Shown here piece by piece: positions 1-7,611 of a DNA stretch of 42,263 bases (positions within the stretch are counted from its first letter, which is position 1; each line of letters opens with the position of its first letter). Source of the DNA: a virus; IMG/VR virus record IMGVR_UViG_3300025941_000048, positions 1-42,263 of that record. One strand, given 5' to 3'. The translations under genes were made by a program, and so were the position numbers. The notes under the pieces were generated by a model that was not told where the DNA came from, did not search any database, and saw only the letters and a program-made list of their open reading frames with translations.

Positions 1-176
1 GCCCGAGCCGCTGCGGTCGCAGATGCTCTACGGCGACTTCACCATCGGGTTGTCTGCCGACCCGTACCAGCTGCTCGAGCGGCGTTGGCTGCTCGAGGCA
101 GGGACCCGCACCGCGGCCTACCGACCCGACGGCGGCCCTGTCGTCGCGGGCCTCGACGTCGCAGGCCCAGGGGAGG
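1..176. repeat. Left copy of terminal overlap (circular contig closure)
   Basis: These 176 bases recur at 42088-42263 with six differences (170/176 identical by direct reading). All six lie in the stretch 127-151 and at third codon positions of the terminase reading frame, leaving the protein unchanged. This is what a circular or circularly permuted genome looks like when the assembler closes it across two strain variants. A true terminal repeat of a single molecule would normally be identical. Confidence 0.93.
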
Positions 177-706
177 ATGAGAGTGTGCTGGTTGTGCGAC
201 AGGGGCAGGCCATCCTCGACGTCTGCGCCTTCGACGACGCCGACGCCCGAGGCCCCGTGCTGGCAGCGCTGCGTCCATGGCGCCATCGTGGGTTGGTGCG
301 TGTCAACGTCGACACCGCCGGGCTCGGTCACTACCTCGCACGCCACCTCGAGGACGCCGGCCTGCGGGTGCGCGACGTCAACGTGGGGACCTCCCCCACG
401 ACCGACGACGCCCGCGAGAAGTACGCCAACCTGAAGGCTGAAGCGTACTGGGCGCTGCGGGAGCGCTTCGCCGACGGCGACGTGTCCGGCCTGACCGACC
501 GCACCATGCTGGCCCAGCTGGCAGGTTTGCGCTACCAGCATGATGCCCGCGGCCGCGTCGTGATCGAGCGCAAGGAGGACGCCCGCAAGCGCGGCGTCAA
601 GAGCCCAGACCGCGCGGAGGCGCTGATGTTAGCGTTCCTCCCAGATGACCCCGCGGCACTGCGGGCGCAGGTCTACGGGCTCAGAACGGGGGCACCGCGT
701 GGCTGA
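2..706 (+). CDS. terL: Terminase large subunit, C-terminal part (nuclease domain)
   Basis: This is the second half of the packaging motor, in frame from base 2 and continuous with the segment starting at 41294 once the ends are joined. The joined gene would be about 499 residues. The visible part is the RNase H-fold headful nuclease that cuts concatemeric DNA. Its acidic metal-binding residues are recognisable: VAGLDVAG, then VNVDTAG, then KSPDRAEAL near the end. An ATG at 23 is internal and not the true start. The TGA at 704-706 overlaps the start of the portal gene. The assignment is secure because the ATPase half at the other end carries clear Walker motifs. Confidence 0.93.
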   Translation, partial: PEPLRSQMLYGDFTIGLSADPYQLLERRWLLEAGTRTAAYRPDGGPVVAGLDVAGPGEDESVLVVRQGQAILDVCAFDDADARGPVLAALRPWRHRGLVRVNVDTAGLGHYLARHLEDAGLRVRDVNVGTSPTTDDAREKYANLKAEAYWALRERFADGDVSGLTDRTMLAQLAGLRYQHDARGRVVIERKEDARKRGVKSPDRAEALMLAFLPDDPAALRAQVYGLRTGAPRG

Positions 707-2810
707 GCGCAGGAACGACCCGAGCCGGCCGCGCGACACCGACCCACTGTCGCTCACGAGTGATCCGACTGGGGGCCAGCTGACCGCACTCTGGAAACAC
801 GCGGATGCTCGGTTCCCCCAGTCCAGGAAGTGGATCAGGGACGCCCGCGACATCCTCAACAAGGCCCCGTCGACCCTGCTGGACCAGGGCCCGGCGCCCT
901 TTGCACTGCCGCAACGGATGTTGGCCGTGACGATGACGAACTCGTTGTCGTCGCAGTACGGCGTCCCCGAGCTGACCCGCTACGGCAAGCCCGTGGCAAG
1001 TGACAAGTCGGACCAAATCGAGACCGTCCTCAAGGCCACCCTTGAACGGCTGCTCTCGGTCCCCGACCTGTTCGGGAAAGCCACGCAAGACGGGCAGTGG
1101 GGGATCGCCGTCCTGCCAGCGGGCGCCGAGTGGGACCACATCCCCGTCTACTCCCCCGAGGGGTACAGCCTCGACAGCGAGGATCGGACACCCGACGACG
1201 ACGGGTACACGGGGCGCGACCCTGCCCGCTCGCGTCGGGCGTACGACAAGGACTACGAGGCCTACTGCGCGCGCTGCGACTACGTGGCCGTCGACCTGAT
1301 CGACCCGACCGACTGCGCCCCGATCCTGACCCGCGGGACCCACGGCCGCCGCTTCGCCTGCCGCGGCCTGCTGGTGCGCAGGCTGTTCGAGCGCGAGGAG
1401 CTGCTCGACCAGGGCTATTCCTCGCCCGCGCTCGCCTCCGAGAAGGCCACGCTGATCCCGAGAGGCGACCGCGGGACGTTCCGCGGCAAGGGTGGCAAGC
1501 TGTACCTCTACACGGCGTACGTCAGTCTCTGGGACGACGACGACGAGTGCCTGGTGCCCTGCGTCGTCTACAGCGTCGCGGGCGAGGACACCCGCCGCTA
1601 CAGTCCGCGCACGGGGTCCCACACGGCCGCCTTGATCAACCTTAAGGAGGAGTGGGGCATCACCACCCCGATGTGGGGCTACTACCACGGGTTGCGCACG
1701 GCCGACCCCGACCCCGACAAGGTCGGCCTGCCGTTCATGAACGCCTACGCGGGGCTGGTGATGGCGCTCGAGCGGATGCTGGCCGCCTCGGTCGCCCACG
1801 CCGAGCGCTCATCGTTCAAGGGCTCATGGGTCGAGCCTGCCGAGAACGTGCCACCCGAAGCGTACACCGAGACCGTCGAGAACCAGTTGCGCCTCAAGTC
1901 GTTCGACGAACCCGTCTCGGGCGAGCTGATGACGGCCCCAGGCCGCGTGACCCCCGTCGCTCCCCCGCCGCTCGGGACCGCCGCGACCCAGATGATGGCC
2001 GCCTTGATGCAACAGCTCCAGGTCACCTCGCCCGACCCCGCCCAGCCCGCGGGCTCTGGGGCCTCGGGCCACGCGATGTCGCTGGCGTCGGGGCTGATCG
2101 AGGCCGCGCACAGCGACATTCCGCGCGGGGTCCTGGAGTGTTTCGAGGACGTGGCCTCCTGGGTGCTCGAGTGCCTGTGCGCCGTCATGAAGACGAAGCA
2201 GGTCCCCTACGTCATCGACGCCAACGAGGAATTGCCGCCCGACGAGCCAGGCGCCCGCCGCTCCGTGTCCCAGCGCTACGTCTTGACCGAGAAGGACATC
2301 GGCGCGTCGTACAAGATCACGGCAACCTGGCGACAGCGGCCGGACCCTGTCAACGTCACGTTGAAAATGGACCAGGCCGACCGCGGTTATGCGTCGGTGG
2401 TCGACGTTCTCGAAGCGGCCGGGGAGACAAATACGACCTGGAAACTGGGCGAAATTCTCTACTACAAGGCCGTCATGACGCCTGGCAGCCCCGAAAACCT
2501 CGAGTTGTCGGCGTACGTGGCGCGAAAACGTGGGGAAACGTCACGGGCTGAGCAACTGGAGCTCGAAGCGAAACAGTTGCTCGAGCCGCAGGGGACCCCC
2601 ACCGACGCGATCGCGCCCGAAGCGGCACAGATGGCTCAGATGGCTGCAGGGCAACCCTCTGGGGTCGCAACGGGGGTCAAGAGCTCAATAGCTGCCACCG
2701 TGCAGGGCGCGCAGGAGGGTGGGCCCATCACGGCAGATGCGATGCAAGGCTCTGCGATGGGCGTCCGCGCTGCTGTTCCACCGAGCGTAGGGAACGGGAT
2801 GGCAGGCTAA
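699..2810 (+). CDS. Portal-like protein (703 aa)
   Basis: The probable dodecameric portal, through which DNA is pumped into the head and to which the tail attaches. Identification rests mainly on its place directly after terL and its length of about 700 residues, usual for podovirus portals such as that of P22. I do not recognise a diagnostic motif. The GTG start at 699 overlaps the terL stop and follows a G-rich run; the longer frame from 645 would overlap terL by 62 bases. The central part is rich in Asp/Arg/Tyr, and the C-terminus (from about residue 620) is Ala/Gln/Gly rich, as is common in portal barrels. The gene ends at 2810, four bases into the convergent HNH gene. Confidence 0.75.
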   Translation: MAERRNDPSRPRDTDPLSLTSDPTGGQLTALWKHADARFPQSRKWIRDARDILNKAPSTLLDQGPAPFALPQRMLAVTMTNSLSSQYGVPELTRYGKPVASDKSDQIETVLKATLERLLSVPDLFGKATQDGQWGIAVLPAGAEWDHIPVYSPEGYSLDSEDRTPDDDGYTGRDPARSRRAYDKDYEAYCARCDYVAVDLIDPTDCAPILTRGTHGRRFACRGLLVRRLFEREELLDQGYSSPALASEKATLIPRGDRGTFRGKGGKLYLYTAYVSLWDDDDECLVPCVVYSVAGEDTRRYSPRTGSHTAALINLKEEWGITTPMWGYYHGLRTADPDPDKVGLPFMNAYAGLVMALERMLAASVAHAERSSFKGSWVEPAENVPPEAYTETVENQLRLKSFDEPVSGELMTAPGRVTPVAPPPLGTAATQMMAALMQQLQVTSPDPAQPAGSGASGHAMSLASGLIEAAHSDIPRGVLECFEDVASWVLECLCAVMKTKQVPYVIDANEELPPDEPGARRSVSQRYVLTEKDIGASYKITATWRQRPDPVNVTLKMDQADRGYASVVDVLEAAGETNTTWKLGEILYYKAVMTPGSPENLELSAYVARKRGETSRAEQLELEAKQLLEPQGTPTDAIAPEAAQMAQMAAGQPSGVATGVKSSIAATVQGAQEGGPITADAMQGSAMGVRAAVPPSVGNGMAG

Positions 2811-3373
2811 TGCCGCAGTTGCACATGCTTCCACGCCCGTCCATTGACGATGGCCTGGATCTGGGACTGCCGTACGCCAAACTCGGCGGCGAGTGCCTTC
2901 TGCGTGACGCCGCCCGTGCCGTAGCGTTGAAGGATCTCGAGCACAGCTGCTTCGGTCAGCTTGGCCGTGCCGACGCGGTCGCCGCGCACGTGGCGCCCCC
3001 TGCTGACGGTGTCTCGCATGTTGTCCTGCTGGGTGCCGAGCGACAGGTGATCCAGACGCACGCAGGGCGGATTGTCGCAGCGGTGAAGCACGAACAGTCC
3101 ATCGGGGATCGGCCCGTGGGCCAACTCCCACGCCAGTCGGTGCACAAGGACGGGGCGCTGGCCGATTCCAATCCGCCCGTAGCCGTTCGGGTCGCGCATG
3201 CCCGTCCACTCAGAGCAGCCGTCGGGTTCATCGCTCGAGCGTACCCGCGACCACAGGCGGGACTCGGGGGTCCGTACGAAGCACGGTACCGAGCAGTAGC
3301 GTTGCGTGCGGCTCGTGCGCTTGAACGATCTGCCGCACGTCGGGCAGATCAGCATGGTAGGCTTCTTGGGCAT
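2807..3373 (-). CDS. HNH homing endonuclease 1 (188 aa)
   Basis: A free-standing HNH nuclease read against the structural genes. It has an N-terminal four-Cys zinc finger (CPTCGRSF then YCSVPC), a central HNH core (VHRLAWE, VLHRCDNPPC, then RLDHLSLGT), and a C-terminal helix-turn-helix ending in a W-x-H-V motif, typical of DNA-binding tails of phage homing endonucleases. Its stop overlaps the portal stop on the other strand. It has its own leader at 3374-3449 (promoter, hairpin, AGGAG). Such enzymes usually cut phage genomes lacking the insertion, which spreads the gene. Two relatives occur at 6983 and 21263. There is no sign of decay: all core residues are present. Confidence 0.92.
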   Translation of the reverse strand: MPKKPTMLICPTCGRSFKRTSRTQRYCSVPCFVRTPESRLWSRVRSSDEPDGCSEWTGMRDPNGYGRIGIGQRPVLVHRLAWELAHGPIPDGLFVLHRCDNPPCVRLDHLSLGTQQDNMRDTVSRGRHVRGDRVGTAKLTEAAVLEILQRYGTGGVTQKALAAEFGVRQSQIQAIVNGRAWKHVQLRH

Positions 3374-3449
3374 CGTCAGCTTACTCCTGGCGGTGTCACG
3401 CCCCCGGCTGTTCCAAGCAGCGCGGGGGTTTCGTGTCGCATGAAGTATA
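3374..3449 (-). promoter_or_regulatory. Leader of HNH gene 1: -10 box, bulged hairpin, Shine-Dalgarno
   Basis: Read on the minus strand: TATACT at 3449-3444; a hairpin at 3428-3401 with outer arms CCCCCG/CGGGGG, one unpaired C on the 5' side, inner arms GCTG/CAGC and a 7-base loop; then TGACACCG (3398-3391) and AGGAG about 10 bases before the ATG. The predicted transcript would start only a few bases before the hairpin. The same layout occurs at 7529-7595, 22055-22128 and (plus strand) 30545-30622, with different but complementary arms. Confidence 0.75.
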
Positions 3450-3460
3450 CGGGGTAGGGC

Positions 3461-4108
3461 ATGGTCAAGCCACGTACCACGAGCTTCCCGCAGGTGTATG
3501 CCTCGGTTGCCAACGAGCTCATGAAGCGGATCGGGGACTCAATGGCTATCCAAGCGGGGCCGCCCGTCTCCGAGGAGATCGTCCCTGCCACCAACGACCT
3601 GGCCGTCGACGCCTGGAACGCCAGAGACCCCGCGGCGACGGACGAGGCGATGCTGGCACTGGCGCAGCAGAAGTACCAGGAGCACATCGCGGCTGGGATG
3701 ACGCCTGACGTGGCCCAGCGGGCGACCGCCGAGGACCTGACCCACTTCAGGTACGGCCAGCGCTTGAAGCTCTACACCTACGGGCAGACCGACTACAAGG
3801 AGCAGGTCGCCGAGGCGAAGCGCCTGGCGAAGCTGGCCGCGCGGAAGACGACCCCGAACCCGCCGATGCCGCCGCCGAGCATGCCGTCAGCTGCGCTGAC
3901 GAACCTCACGACGCTGGGGGCGGCGCCGCAGGCAGCGTCCCCTCCCAGCGTACCAGCACCGCCCCTGGGAGGCCTCGGTGGATCTGTACCAACGCAAGAC
4001 CCTCCGCTGGGAGCACCGCCGTCCGCCGCTGCTGGCGCACCGTCGGTCGCGGCTCCCGCGTCCTCCGCGGGTCCAGGCATGGCCCCACGCCCCGGCGGCC
4101 AGTATTGA
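3461..4108 (+). CDS. Putative virion protein, Pro/Ala-rich C-terminus (215 aa)
   Basis: I do not recognise the family. The ATG follows GGGGTAGGGC and is the first good start after the HNH cassette. The N-terminal 130 residues are mixed helical (MVKPRTTSFPQVYASVANEL, later AQQKYQEHIAAGM). The last 75 are disordered and rich in Pro, Ala and Ser. Its position between the portal and the coiled-coil protein suggests a head-assembly or internal virion role, but nothing in the sequence fixes that. If HNH cassette 1 were absent, the gene would lie directly behind the portal in the same transcription unit. Confidence 0.7.
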   Translation: MVKPRTTSFPQVYASVANELMKRIGDSMAIQAGPPVSEEIVPATNDLAVDAWNARDPAATDEAMLALAQQKYQEHIAAGMTPDVAQRATAEDLTHFRYGQRLKLYTYGQTDYKEQVAEAKRLAKLAARKTTPNPPMPPPSMPSAALTNLTTLGAAPQAASPPSVPAPPLGGLGGSVPTQDPPLGAPPSAAAGAPSVAAPASSAGPGMAPRPGGQY

Positions 4109-4190
4109 GCGCGCCGTGACGATCGCGGCCGTGGAGCTGGCGCACGCTCTCGATGCGCTGTTCTTTGACGACCACGAGGAGGCCTGACCG

Positions 4191-5549
4191 ATGTCGATCT
4201 CTGCCGCGGATATGGCTGCCCTCCAGGGGATGTACGACAGCGCGGGCGCGCTCCAGGCCAAGCAAATCTCCCAGCAGTACAAGCTCGGCAAGGCAGACCT
4301 CGCGGCCAGGCTGAAGATCGCCTCGCAGTCCTCGAAGGACACGCGCTACGGCATCGACGCCGAGCGTGACACCGCCCGCGAGCAGATCGAGCAAGCACGC
4401 CAGGAGATGGAGCGGATCGGCATCCCCGACATGGAGATCCGCCGCTTCGTCGCCGAGACCACGGCCGAGCTCGCCAGGCAGGAGCTCGACCTCAAGCGGG
4501 AGCAGTTCCTGGCCGAGTCGGGCCTGGCTCGCGACCAGCTCAACAAAGACATCCGCGAGATGGAGGAGATCGGCATCCCGCGGGTGCAGATCGAGCGCTA
4601 CGTCGCCGAGAAGCAAGCTGCGATTGCCGAGCAGGAGCAGGCGCTCAAGGAGCGCCAGTTCAGCGAGGACCAGCGTCAGTTCAACACGACCTTCGGCGAG
4701 GGTCAGCGTCAGTTCAACACGACCTTCGGCGAGGGTCAGCGTCAGTTCAACACCACCGCGTCGGGGTACATGCAGACGCCAGGACGGCTCGATGCCCAGC
4801 AGCAGGAGCGCTACAACCAGCTCACCGGCTGGGACCAGACGATCAAGGCGCAGGGCGGGGCGGGTATCTCCGCGGCCGAGCAGGTCGAATTGCAGGGCCT
4901 CCAGGACGTGCTTTCGGGCAGGGCTGGCCCCCAGCAGACCACGCTCGAGCGCGAGGCGTTCCAGCAGACCCAGCTCGAGCAGGCTCGTCGCTATGGCCTG
5001 GACGTCTCGAAATTCGGCGCCGAGCTGGCATCGACGCCCGACACCTACTTTGCTGGGCGCAGATTTCAAGGAGTCGATATCCCGAGGTTGATGGGCGGCG
5101 CTGGCGCTCCCACCAGCGCGCCGTCCGGCTCACCCGTCCCTGGCGTGGCACGGATGGGGGCGTACCTCAGTGGTCAAGACCCGTTCGCGACCCCCTACGG
5201 TGGGCCGCAAGCTGGTGCCCCGCAGCCCTCGGCCCCAGGCACGCTCGGCCTCCCCGGCACGCCCGAGGATGACCGCCAGAAGCAGGTCGCGAAACTGGCC
5301 TCGATATCTCCTCCATCGCCGTTTGACGGGCTCGACGAACAGGACACCGCGACGCTACGCCTGATGCAGAGCATCTACCAGAAGGGCGGGCAAAGTGTTG
5401 CAGGAGGCGAGTACGAACGACTCGCCGCGAGCGGCCGTCTGGGATACTTGCAGAGCGCCGGCAAGGTCCTGGGTTTCGATCCTAAGCAGTTCGAGTCGGA
5501 CTACTTGTCGTATAGGCCTAGCCAGGGTAGTAGCTCGGCTGCGGGATGA
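4191..5549 (+). CDS. Coiled-coil virion protein with 11-residue repeats (452 aa)
   Basis: The first 170 residues are almost uninterrupted charged helix (EQARQEMERIGIPDMEIRR and a second similar segment EMEEIGIPRVQIERYVAEK), which looks like an internal duplication of about 60 residues. A tandem repeat of QRQFNTTFGEG follows (two and a half copies, residues about 161-189), then a Gln/Ala-rich region and a Pro/Gly-rich linker, ending in a small domain (FDGLDEQDTATLRLMQSIYQ). The order just before a transglycosylase and a giant protein matches the internal (ejection) protein cluster of podoviruses. That role is inferred. The ATG at 4191 follows GAGGAGGCCTGACCG. Confidence 0.72.
   Translation: MSISAADMAALQGMYDSAGALQAKQISQQYKLGKADLAARLKIASQSSKDTRYGIDAERDTAREQIEQARQEMERIGIPDMEIRRFVAETTAELARQELDLKREQFLAESGLARDQLNKDIREMEEIGIPRVQIERYVAEKQAAIAEQEQALKERQFSEDQRQFNTTFGEGQRQFNTTFGEGQRQFNTTASGYMQTPGRLDAQQQERYNQLTGWDQTIKAQGGAGISAAEQVELQGLQDVLSGRAGPQQTTLEREAFQQTQLEQARRYGLDVSKFGAELASTPDTYFAGRRFQGVDIPRLMGGAGAPTSAPSGSPVPGVARMGAYLSGQDPFATPYGGPQAGAPQPSAPGTLGLPGTPEDDRQKQVAKLASISPPSPFDGLDEQDTATLRLMQSIYQKGGQSVAGGEYERLAASGRLGYLQSAGKVLGFDPKQFESDYLSYRPSQGSSSAAG
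4671..4755 (+). repeat. 33-bp tandem repeat, about 2.5 copies, coding
   Basis: Unit 1 is 4671-4703 and unit 2 is 4704-4736. They are identical base for base and encode QRQFNTTFGEG. A third, partial unit runs from 4737. A preceding degenerate copy (EERQFSEDQ-like) suggests that older units have diverged. Identity at synonymous sites implies recent duplication or slippage. Confidence 0.9.
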
Positions 5550-5564
5550 GGATGACATCCTGAT

Positions 5565-7007
5565 ATGGCAGGTTTGCCGTACTTGCCCAAGTCGGTCGCG
5601 GATACCACCGAGAGCTGGGGCTGGACCTCGACGGTGCAGTCGGCGCTGGGCTCGATCAAGGAGCAGGGCGAGGCGATCATGGCCCCGATCGGCCAGCAGC
5701 TCGCCTCGGCCATGCCGCAGCCTGCGCCCTTCCAGATGCCCGAGGACGTCGGCGCAGCCGATGGTCGCGCCACGCAGTGGAAACTGCCCGAGATTCAGCC
5801 GTTCACGCTGCCCGACCTGTCGGCGTGGGGATTTGGCCAGTCAGCAGCCCAGCCGACACCCGCGCCGCCGCAGCAGGACCAGGGCTTCGAGCTCTCCGCT
5901 GGGGCCACGCCCGACGCCACGGTCAGGAGGCGGCAGCCAGCAGCCACCAGCGGCGGCTTCAGCCTGCCAGGGCCCGAGGCGTGGGGTATGGGCAGCAGCA
6001 CGGCTCAACCAGCGCCAACGGGCCGAACCGCAGGGCCAGCCGCAGCCCCGAGCGGAGCGCCCGCACCGAGCGACGTGAACGGCTACCTGGAGCACGCAGC
6101 ACGCAAGGCGGGCATCGACCCCGCCCAGGTCCTCGCCGTGATGGGCAAGGAGGGGCCGACGGGCTGGGGCTCGGTCGGGACGTTCGATACGGGCACATCC
6201 TACGGGCCGCTGCAGCTCCACTACGCGGGCGGGTCGAACCCGAAGGAGGGCATGGGCGACCGCTTCACGCGAGCGACGGGCATCGACCTGCGGAAGGACT
6301 CGTCGGTCCAGGCGCACCAGGCGGCGGTCGACTTCGCGCTCGGTGAACTGGCGAAGCGCGGCGACTGGAGCGAGTGGTACGGCGCTGACAACGCCTTCCC
6401 AGCAGCCTCGGGCGGGCAGGGCCGGTTCACGAAGGTCAACCGCGTGCAGCCCACGCAGCAGCCCGCGGCCGAGGTCGCGCCAACGGGCGCGCCGAAGCTC
6501 GGCACCTACACGCCAGAGACCCTGAGCCCCAACCAGTTCACTGAAGGCCAGGCGCAGGGGCTCTCCGCTGAGGAGGCCCTTGCCGTGTGCGGGCCAGCCG
6601 CGGCCGTGGCGTTCGCACGCGCGAACGGCCGCAACCCGACGCTCAGAGAGGCCAAGGAGCTCGCCCAGAACCTCGGCCTCTGGGACCAAGGTCAGGGGAT
6701 GCACGGGCCAGCCTCGCAGGTCCAACTCCTTGAGAAGATGGGCGTGCAGGCGTCGCTCCAGCCAGGCACCGACTGGACCAGGGTCGCCCAGGAGGTCCAG
6801 GCGGGGAGGCCGGTCATACTGGACAGTCCAAACCACTACTTCACGGTCTCGGGCTACGACCCACAGACGGGTGAGTTTGAGCTAGGTCAGAGCGCAGCCG
6901 TCCTCAAGGCATCCAAGGGGCGGACGAGATACAGGCCCGATGAGATACCGGGCCTCGGGATGGGAAATATCCGCGCGACGATCTACATGGGCGCGTCGGG
7001 GAGATAA
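5565..7007 (+). CDS. Virion-associated lytic transglycosylase with C39-like peptidase module (480 aa)
   Basis: Residues 1-170 are Pro/Gln/Ala-rich linker. Residues about 171-280 read as a lysozyme/SLT-like fold: a helix with the likely catalytic Glu in VMGKEG (about 196), then SYGPLQLHYAG. Residues about 335-475 read as a C39-type papain-like peptidase: Cys342 in AVCGPAAA and His424 in NHYFTVSGYD, followed by an Asp/Asn-containing strand. The protein would open the peptidoglycan during DNA entry by cutting both glycan and peptide bonds. It sits between the coiled-coil and giant proteins, so it probably travels in the virion. Its 3' end overlaps HNH gene 2 by 25 bases on the opposite strand. 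Domain names rest on motifs only. Confidence 0.8.
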   Translation: MAGLPYLPKSVADTTESWGWTSTVQSALGSIKEQGEAIMAPIGQQLASAMPQPAPFQMPEDVGAADGRATQWKLPEIQPFTLPDLSAWGFGQSAAQPTPAPPQQDQGFELSAGATPDATVRRRQPAATSGGFSLPGPEAWGMGSSTAQPAPTGRTAGPAAAPSGAPAPSDVNGYLEHAARKAGIDPAQVLAVMGKEGPTGWGSVGTFDTGTSYGPLQLHYAGGSNPKEGMGDRFTRATGIDLRKDSSVQAHQAAVDFALGELAKRGDWSEWYGADNAFPAASGGQGRFTKVNRVQPTQQPAAEVAPTGAPKLGTYTPETLSPNQFTEGQAQGLSAEEALAVCGPAAAVAFARANGRNPTLREAKELAQNLGLWDQGQGMHGPASQVQLLEKMGVQASLQPGTDWTRVAQEVQAGRPVILDSPNHYFTVSGYDPQTGEFELGQSAAVLKASKGRTRYRPDEIPGLGMGNIRATIYMGASGR

Positions 7008-7528
7008 ACGTGACGCCAGATGTCGCCGCGTCGAATCCGCATGATGACGCTCGGGTTCACGCCGTACTCACGGGCGAGTCGTGCCTGCGTGCCGCGTGGT
7101 GGGTTGGAGGCGAGAACGTCCAGGATCGCGCGGACATCCTCATCCGACAGTCTGGCGTTGTGGTTCCGGGTGCCGGGAGCGCCCTGATGTTGGTATCGCC
7201 CGCGTGCGTGCATGTCCCTGGTGTTGTCCAGCGGCGTGCCCACGTACAGGTGGCGGGGGTTGCAGCAACGCGGGACGTCGCAGGTGTGGAGGGCCCACTC
7301 ACCGCTGCGGAGCGGACGCCCAAGGGTGATCTCCAGGACGAGGCGGTGTGCCTTACGGATGTGCCCGAGGCCGTCGTTGATCTGGCCGTAGCCGCCGCGA
7401 TCAACCGATGCAGTCCAGGGCCAGCAGTCGTCGGGATCCCCGATGTCGATCTTGTACCAGACACGGACCTCGACTGGCCCCTCGGTGCGCGGCGAGCGCG
7501 GCTGGCGGATGATATCGTAGATAGGCAT
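6983..7528 (-). CDS. HNH homing endonuclease 2 (181 aa)
   Basis: The second antisense HNH gene. It lacks the N-terminal zinc finger of copies 1 and 3 and begins with a short domain containing DDCWPWTAS and GGYGQI, typical of phage HNH proteins. The HNH core follows (KAHRLVLE, ALHTCDVPRC, then NPRHLYVGT), and a C-terminal helix-turn-helix ends in IWRHVYLPD. It overlaps the 3' end of the transglycosylase gene by 25 bases, so insertion has rewritten or uses the end of that frame. The leader at 7529-7595 supplies its own promoter and AGGAG, with a good 8-base spacing to the ATG. Confidence 0.92.
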   Translation of the reverse strand: MPIYDIIRQPRSPRTEGPVEVRVWYKIDIGDPDDCWPWTASVDRGGYGQINDGLGHIRKAHRLVLEITLGRPLRSGEWALHTCDVPRCCNPRHLYVGTPLDNTRDMHARGRYQHQGAPGTRNHNARLSDEDVRAILDVLASNPPRGTQARLAREYGVNPSVIMRIRRGDIWRHVYLPDAPM

Positions 7529-7595
7529 CGAGATTACTCCTCGGTGTCAGTCCCGGACGGTGACAGCCGTGCCGGGACACTTCGCGTTAATTGTA
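7529..7595 (-). promoter_or_regulatory. Leader of HNH gene 2: extended -10, bulged hairpin, Shine-Dalgarno
   Basis: Minus-strand reading: TGG-TACAAT (-10 at 7595-7590); a hairpin at 7578-7550 with outer arms GTCCCGG/CCGGGAC, an unpaired C on the 5' side, inner arms ACGG/CCGT and a 6-base loop; TGACACCG at 7549-7542; AGGAG; ATG at 7528. Both helices differ in sequence from copy 1 but pair completely. Confidence 0.78.
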
Positions 7596-7611
7596 CCAGT
7601 CGGAGACTTGC

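Noticed and set aside
3401-3428. HNH-leader hairpins as intrinsic terminators for the plus-strand genes
   Set aside because: Only copy 1 has a short T-run after the stem on the plus strand (TTTCG). Copies 2 and 3 have none, and the late operon continues across all three places.
3374-3449. HNH-leader hairpins as part of IscB/omega-RNA (HEARO) systems
   Set aside because: The HNH proteins lack a RuvC-like domain and bridge helix, and the hairpin is under 30 bases, far smaller than HEARO RNA.
4116-4187. Possible 23-codon gene between 4108 and 4191 (VTIAAVELAHALDALFFDDH)
   Set aside because: The sequence is protein-like and ends just before the next gene, but the GTG has no clear Shine-Dalgarno and 23 codons are too few to judge. 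It may be a translated spacer.
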